Assembly: GCA_036794825.1 (NCBI GenBank)
Contig: DAIRGA010000059.1
Coordinates: 1 to 10,373, forward strand
DNA length: 10,373 bases
Origin: RZYY01 sp036794825
Lineage (GTDB): Bacteria > Bacteroidota > Bacteroidia > Bacteroidales > 4484-276
Direction: 5' to 3'
Shown here: positions 7,540 to 10,373 of the stretch, piece after piece
Position numbering within the stretch: the stretch's first letter is position 1
Layout of the letters: every line of letters starts with the position of its first letter
Made by a program: the position numbers and the translations under genes
Notes under the pieces: model-generated
Told to the model about the DNA's origin: nothing
Seen by the model: only the letters and a program-made list of their open reading frames with translations
Database searches by the model: none

Positions 7540-9363
7540 CTACTTAAACACCCTGAAATTGGCCGAATTTACCAGAGCGCTGCTGTCCCATTCGTTGGGC
7601 TGCCAGGCGCGGACATATATTAACGGATTCTCCTCGTGGAAGTCAATCAGCAGGAAGAGGTACCCTTCGTCTGCATAAGTTGTGGAGGCGTAACTCTGTC
7701 GCATTTGAACTCCATAAACTCTGCTGGCATTGGATTTAGCCGCTATATCAAAGTTGCTGAAATCAATAAAAATATCCTTTTGGTAATCAAAAACCATTTT
7801 TTGCCGTTCGATATACTCCTTTTTGGTAAGTTGAATTTGCTCAAAATCAGGCTGCCCGGGCAAAGGATTATATACCAGCTCATTGGATTTCACCTTACGG
7901 GTTTCGATTTTCCGCCCGATCAGGATCAGCGCCTCCTCGGCAAACATCTTGTCAATGGTTTCAAGGTCGCGGGTATGAAAGGCCGTGCGGTATTTTTCCA
8001 CAAACTTGATGATCTCCTGCCGTTGTTGCCAATCCTGACCAAATTCCGACTGCTTTACAAATTTATCGTACAACTCATCGGTTATACAAAGGTTCATATC
8101 CACCAGGTTGCCTTCATGGTCAAAGTCGAGTACGATATATTCAGTGGATTGCTTGTTGATGGTGGGATACTGTTGAAGAACCCTCAACTTCCGGACTTCA
8201 TATCCATTGCGGGTCGGATTGATATCAGCCTTCTCGTCGGTTTGAATAACCTGCGGATTGTTGTGAAACATATAATCGCTGAGTTTTTCGGCCAGAAAGG
8301 GATCATCGGTATAACTAGTCCTGATCTTTTCAGGATTTCCTGACGAAATATTCTCGATAAAATTGCTGGTGTTCCGAAGAATTATTTCGGCTACCGTAAC
8401 CGATTCATTAAACTTCAATAAGGGCTGTAAATCACTGTTATTGAGTGATTCCTTCATCGGTTCCGGTATGCTGATCTTTTTCAAGACGACTACAATCCCA
8501 TAAGTAAAATCGGGATGCTTTACCAGCTCCCATAACTCCTCCACGATACGGTTTTCGGTGCGGGCTGTATAATACTCGGTCTGCGGATATATAGTTATAC
8601 GATCGAAAGCGGTATTAGCTCCTGCCAGCCTGATGGTGGCGTACCCGTCCCTCACCTGGCCGGCGCCATTGTTGTCGCGCCCGTCCCAGAAGCGAAAGTG
8701 CAGCAGGGAAACAGGTCGGCCGTTGTAGCTGGCTTTCAGGCTGATCTCCCTGAAATTCTCATCCTGGATTTTATCGGCATCCAGTTCGAAGCGGATATTA
8801 TGGATCACCCGGTTGATTGCTGCAGGCAGCTCCACCGTTAGATTCACGTTGTTGACGATGACTTTTTCCTCCGGAACCGACTTGAGCAGAATGATGCCGA
8901 AGTACCAGTTTTTCAGCGCAAAAGCGAGGTTATTCGCCTGCTCGCACTTTTCTCCTTCCTGCAAAAGGTTCAGCACCAGCTGCTTTCGTTGATCATATAG
9001 ATCGTTCACCCTCTCTTTGGAAATATAACAAAAAACCTCCACTCTGCCATCGCCCAGAACATTACGTATGGACTCGACATTTCGCAAAGTGGCTGTGGAG
9101 TAGGTTTTGATAATCGAGGTAGCCGCCTCGGTATATTTCAGGTCGGTTTCGCTGGCCACTGTTTCAAAACTTCCTGCCACCGTCACCGCAATCATCGAAC
9201 TGATGGCCGACAGCGCTTCATCGCGGGCGCGGTTCTCGTCAGTGGCAATTCCCGCACCATAATAATACCTTCCCGATCGCTCAATCTCGCTGCGGGTGGG
9301 CTGCTGAGCCACTATGCATGTCGTAATAAAGACCAAAAAAATGAGGGGTAAACAATGTTTCAT
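7540..9363 (-). CDS. Exported LPP20-like protein with C-terminal NTF2/SnoaL-like domain
   Basis: The role is unknown. I place the start at the ATG at 9361-9363 (607 residues) instead of the upstream ATG at 9438, because the protein from 9363 opens directly with a signal peptide (MKHCLPLIFLVFITTCIVAQ) and a -7 promoter box lies between the two ATGs. Cys16 follows ITT, a poor lipobox, so signal peptidase I cleavage after the AQ is more likely than lipidation. Residues about 27-125 resemble LPP20-type domains: SGRYYYGAGIATDENRARDE, the repeated A-x-x-x-A/I helix, then a SIIKTYSTATLRNVE segment and a GRVEVFCYISK strand. The middle (about 175-300) is beta-rich with a possible Ig-like fold (SLKASYNGRPV). 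Residues about 448-587 look like an NTF2/SnoaL-like cone (KFVEKYRTAFHTRDLETIDK, then EEALILIGR and strands ending IYVRAWQP). The PEGA gene follows 108 bp downstream on the same strand, while a toxin-antitoxin operon diverges upstream. Confidence 0.82.
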   Translation of the reverse strand: MKHCLPLIFLVFITTCIVAQQPTRSEIERSGRYYYGAGIATDENRARDEALSAISSMIAVTVAGSFETVASETDLKYTEAATSIIKTYSTATLRNVESIRNVLGDGRVEVFCYISKERVNDLYDQRKQLVLNLLQEGEKCEQANNLAFALKNWYFGIILLKSVPEEKVIVNNVNLTVELPAAINRVIHNIRFELDADKIQDENFREISLKASYNGRPVSLLHFRFWDGRDNNGAGQVRDGYATIRLAGANTAFDRITIYPQTEYYTARTENRIVEELWELVKHPDFTYGIVVVLKKISIPEPMKESLNNSDLQPLLKFNESVTVAEIILRNTSNFIENISSGNPEKIRTSYTDDPFLAEKLSDYMFHNNPQVIQTDEKADINPTRNGYEVRKLRVLQQYPTINKQSTEYIVLDFDHEGNLVDMNLCITDELYDKFVKQSEFGQDWQQRQEIIKFVEKYRTAFHTRDLETIDKMFAEEALILIGRKIETRKVKSNELVYNPLPGQPDFEQIQLTKKEYIERQKMVFDYQKDIFIDFSNFDIAAKSNASRVYGVQMRQSYASTTYADEGYLFLLIDFHEENPLIYVRAWQPNEWDSSALVNSANFRVFK

Positions 9364-9384
9364 CTGCTTCAACTTTTTGAAGGT

Positions 9385-9392
9385 CAAAAGTA
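9385..9392 (-). promoter_or_regulatory. -7 promoter box for the LPP20-like gene; decides its start
   Basis: On the minus strand this reads TACTTTTG, an exact TAnnTTTG match ending 21 bp before the ATG at 9363. A transcript starting just downstream could not include the ATG at 9438, which supports the shorter 607-residue protein. No good TTTG is seen at -33. Confidence 0.5.
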
Positions 9393-9447
9393 ATGTTTTC
9401 GAGGGAAGTGGGGTTTGTGGGGAAATTATTCTGATCAATTAATTAAT

Positions 9448-9479
9448 GTTGATTATTTTTGTCAAAAAATAACATCAAC
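9448..9479 (+). promoter_or_regulatory. Promoter plus inverted-repeat operator of the toxin-antitoxin operon
   Basis: The plus strand holds a -7 box TATTTTTG at 9454-9461 (TAnnTTTG), 19 bp before the antitoxin ATG at 9481. It sits inside a 32-bp inverted repeat: outer arms GTTGAT (9448-9453) and ATCAAC (9474-9479), inner arms TATTTTTG (9454-9461) and CAAAAAATA (9463-9471), slightly asymmetric. A further ATCAA/TTGAT pair (9434-9438 with 9449-9453) overlaps it upstream. Type II antitoxins normally repress their own operon by binding a palindrome over the promoter; this is the natural candidate operator, although binding itself is inference. Confidence 0.55.
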
Positions 9480-9480
9480 T

Positions 9481-9687
9481 ATGGATACATCATTTCACAG
9501 GATCGTGGACACTATCTATAGTCTTCCACTTGAGGAAAGAGAAGAGCTTTTAGATCTTTTAGGACGAAATGTTGCCGAGGAGCGAAGAAATGAAATCTAC
9601 CAAAACTATCTTGCATCCAAATCGGAAGTGGCTGAGAATGAATTGGAATTTAGCAGTGATATCGAAAGACTGAAAAACCTGCTATGA
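9481..9687 (+). CDS. Type II antitoxin, partner of RelE/ParE-family toxin
   Basis: The product is 68 residues and acidic, mostly helical by eye: FHRIVDTIYSLPLEEREELLDLL forms a first helical region, VAEERRNEIYQNYLASKSEVAENELE a second, and DIERLKNLL an amphipathic tail likely to lie on the toxin. It has no recognisable ribbon-helix-helix or HTH signature, but the LPLEEREELLDLL segment is typical of small antitoxins paired with RelE-type toxins. The start at 9481 is chosen over an in-frame ATG at 9415 because the operon promoter lies between them and the encoded N-terminal extension is not antitoxin-like. The gene overlaps the toxin by 4 bp (ATGA), implying translational coupling. Identification rests mainly on this pairing. 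Confidence 0.85.
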   Translation: MDTSFHRIVDTIYSLPLEEREELLDLLGRNVAEERRNEIYQNYLASKSEVAENELEFSSDIERLKNLL

Positions 9688-9959
9688 TGGAAGTTACATT
9701 CAGTAGTTCATTTAAACGGTCTTTCAGGAAAAAGTCGAAAGGGGTAATGAATTTTGAGAAAATGTTTTGGGAGCATCTCAGTTTTTTCATCGAAAATCCA
9801 TTTAATCCAAGATTAAAAACCCATAAACTATCGGGTAAATTAGAAGATTTGTGGAGTTTCAGCATTGGTTTCAATTATAGGGTAGTGTTTTATTTTACCG
9901 ATGAAAACCCCAGAAAGGCCGTTCTAGTTGACATTGGAACCCACGATGAGGTTTATTAA
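9684..9959 (+). CDS. Type II toxin, RelE/ParE superfamily (likely mRNA interferase)
   Basis: The product is 91 residues and basic at the N-terminus (SSSFKRSFRKKSKG), with the RelE/StbE-like layout: two N-terminal helices, HKLSGKLEDLWSFSIG at 47-62, a YRVVFYF strand at 65-71 and the C-terminal VDIGTHDEVY at 82-91. Arg66 and His87 are at the positions where the family usually places residues important for RNA cleavage, so ribosome-dependent mRNA cleavage is the likely activity; a ParE-like gyrase target cannot be excluded from sequence alone. The start ATG (9684-9686) overlaps the antitoxin stop in ATGA; a second in-frame ATG follows immediately at 9687. The reading frame appears intact, so the toxin is probably functional and held in check by its partner. 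Confidence 0.93.
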   Translation: MMEVTFSSSFKRSFRKKSKGVMNFEKMFWEHLSFFIENPFNPRLKTHKLSGKLEDLWSFSIGFNYRVVFYFTDENPRKAVLVDIGTHDEVY

Positions 9960-9986
9960 AGTTGCCCATCTTAAAGATAGAGGAGG

Positions 9987-10012
9987 CCTGCCAGGTTTTT
10001 GAACCTTACAGG
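9987..10012 (+). repeat. Short hairpin after the toxin gene (possible terminator or dispersed palindrome)
   Basis: CCTGCCAGGTT (9987-9997) and AACCTTACAGG (10002-10012) pair around a TTTG loop with two mismatches in eleven. It lies 28 bp after the toxin stop and could end the operon, but there is no T-run after it. Similar CCTG..AGGTTT..AACCT..CAGG palindromes are common between genes in Bacteroidota, so it may instead be a dispersed element. Confidence 0.5.
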
Positions 10013-10039
10013 GCTGATTTCTTGCTCATCAATAATTGA

Positions 10040-10065
10040 ATTTTGATTAATCCTGCTATCAAAAT
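10040..10065. repeat. Short perfect 8-bp inverted repeat
   Basis: ATTTTGAT (10040-10047) and ATCAAAAT (10058-10065) are exact reverse complements around a 10-nt loop. In AT-rich intergenic DNA this may be chance; it is listed because it sits between two larger palindromes. Confidence 0.3.
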
Positions 10066-10070
10066 CCCTT

Positions 10071-10135
10071 AAATCGCTGATTTTTAGATTTTTTACCCTT
10101 AACCCTAAAGGGAGTCATCTAAAAATCAGCGGTTT
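10071..10135. repeat. Large near-perfect inverted repeat with nested hairpin
   Basis: The arms are 10071-10089 (AAATCGCTGATTTTTAGAT) and 10117-10135; 18 of 19 positions pair, the exception being T10074 against G10132. The 27-nt loop holds a second stem, CCCTT (10096-10100) with AAGGG (10108-10112). It lies between the toxin gene and the DUF2442 remnant, downstream of both, so it could serve as a bidirectional transcription end. The length, near identity and nested design also fit a REP/MITE-like palindromic element. No target-site duplication is obvious. Confidence 0.65.
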
Positions 10136-10188
10136 GAAAAAGTTCTTTATTACTTTGTGCCAACGATCGGGAAATTGTGATGAAAGCT

Positions 10189-10323
10189 CTACGCTAACGG
10201 CGTACTCTTTTCGTATAGCACCTCCGGATCAAAATCCAGCTTGTTGCTCCATTCAATAGTGTCGAAAGTTACCTTGACACTTTCAAAAATCCTTTTGTCT
10301 TTTAACTGCGTGAATAAACCTGA
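10189..10323 (-). pseudogene. C-terminal remnant of a DUF2442 family gene
   Basis: On the minus strand, 44 codons read from 10323 to a TAG at 10189-10191. The translation carries FESVKVTFDTIEWSN then KLDFDPEVLYEKSTPLA, which fits the conserved C-terminal half of DUF2442 proteins (pattern F..V.V...TI.W.N..DFDPE.LYE.S). Full members are about 80-100 residues. Here a TGA immediately precedes the open stretch (10324-10326), there is no ATG in frame, and neither other frame continues the N-terminal half before the window ends, so the gene is truncated, not simply frameshifted nearby. DUF2442 genes are often paired with DUF4160 genes; no partner is visible in the window. The family assignment is from recognition of the motif, not from a search. 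Confidence 0.7.
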
Positions 10324-10340
10324 TCAATTCAATAGCAATT

Positions 10341-10348
10341 CAAATATA
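10341..10348 (-). promoter_or_regulatory. Promoter-like -7 box pointing at the DUF2442 remnant
   Basis: The minus strand reads TATATTTG, an exact TAnnTTTG match, 15 bp upstream of the TGA that precedes the remnant. It lacks a -33 match. It may be a leftover or chance, since no start codon follows in the remnant frame. Confidence 0.3.
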
Positions 10349-10359
10349 GGCTAAAAGAT

Positions 10360-10367
10360 TAACTTTG
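10360..10367 (+). promoter_or_regulatory. Promoter-like -7 box for a plus-strand gene beyond the right edge
   Basis: The plus strand reads TAACTTTG followed by TATGGA, a good TAnnTTTG match at the very end of the window. The gene it would serve is outside; no TTTG is found at the expected -33 distance. Confidence 0.4.
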
Positions 10368-10373
10368 TATGGA

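Larger units (their letters stand above)
9960..10373. other. Region without an intact gene: palindromes, a DUF2442 remnant and edge promoter
   Basis: No complete open reading frame of convincing composition is present on either strand. From left to right it contains a hairpin 28 bp after the toxin stop (9987-10012), a weak inverted repeat (10040-10065), a large near-perfect inverted repeat (10071-10135), a gene remnant on the minus strand (10189-10323), and promoter-like boxes on both strands near the right edge. The make-up is that of a decayed intergenic region next to mobile or variable DNA. Confidence 0.7.

Noticed and set aside
7636..8343. A 235-codon plus-strand reading frame
   Set aside because: It is antisense to the LPP20-like gene, whose own frame has a signal peptide and coherent domains; the plus frame is leucine/isoleucine-rich shadow sequence.
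9650..9874. A 74-codon minus-strand reading frame opposite the toxin
   Set aside because: It is a shadow of the toxin gene, which has a clear RelE-family C-terminus and an ATGA overlap with its antitoxin.
10095..10112. Telomere-like CCCTTAACCCTAAAGGG
   Set aside because: It is not a tandem array; it is simply the nested stem-loop inside the larger inverted repeat.

Overview
The window looks like a chromosomal segment of a Bacteroidota (probably Bacteroidales-like) bacterium. Four things point that way: several -7 promoter boxes match the Bacteroidota consensus TAnnTTTG, Shine-Dalgarno sequences are weak or absent, several signal peptides end in 'AQ', and the protein families are typical of the phylum (PEGA-repeat envelope proteins, MORN_2 repeat proteins, DUF2442). 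Assignment below phylum level is inference.

Layout. Positions 1-3314 carry a xanthine dehydrogenase operon on the minus strand: xdhA (two [2Fe-2S] clusters plus FAD) is followed 6 bp later by xdhB (molybdopterin subunit), which runs off the left edge. Positions 3474-4746 hold two small exported proteins on the minus strand, an eight-unit MORN_2 repeat protein and a short outer-membrane-type protein with a natural run of six histidines. Positions 4957-9363 hold two large envelope proteins on the minus strand. One is an 824-residue protein with eight tandem PEGA-type repeats ending in a beta-rich, barrel-like domain. The other is a 607-residue exported protein with an LPP20-like N-terminus and an NTF2/SnoaL-like C-terminal domain. 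The minus-strand genes stop here. On the plus strand at 9481-9959 is a compact type II toxin-antitoxin operon (RelE/ParE superfamily), preceded by an inverted repeat that covers its promoter. Positions 9960-10373 contain no intact gene. They hold a cluster of inverted repeats, a 44-residue C-terminal remnant of a DUF2442 gene on the minus strand, and a plus-strand promoter-like box at the right edge that probably belongs to the next gene.

How the genes relate. XdhA and XdhB form one cytoplasmic enzyme of purine catabolism. The four exported proteins between 3474 and 9363 look like an envelope block; only the PEGA/LPP20-like pair is a reasonable candidate for a functional partnership, and that is an inference from adjacency and domain type. 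The toxin-antitoxin pair, gene remnant and palindromes mark the right end as the variable part of the window. No CRISPR array, tRNA, rRNA or intact insertion sequence was seen. The least explained material is the PEGA/LPP20-like pair, the His-rich outer membrane protein, and the palindrome cluster at 9987-10135.
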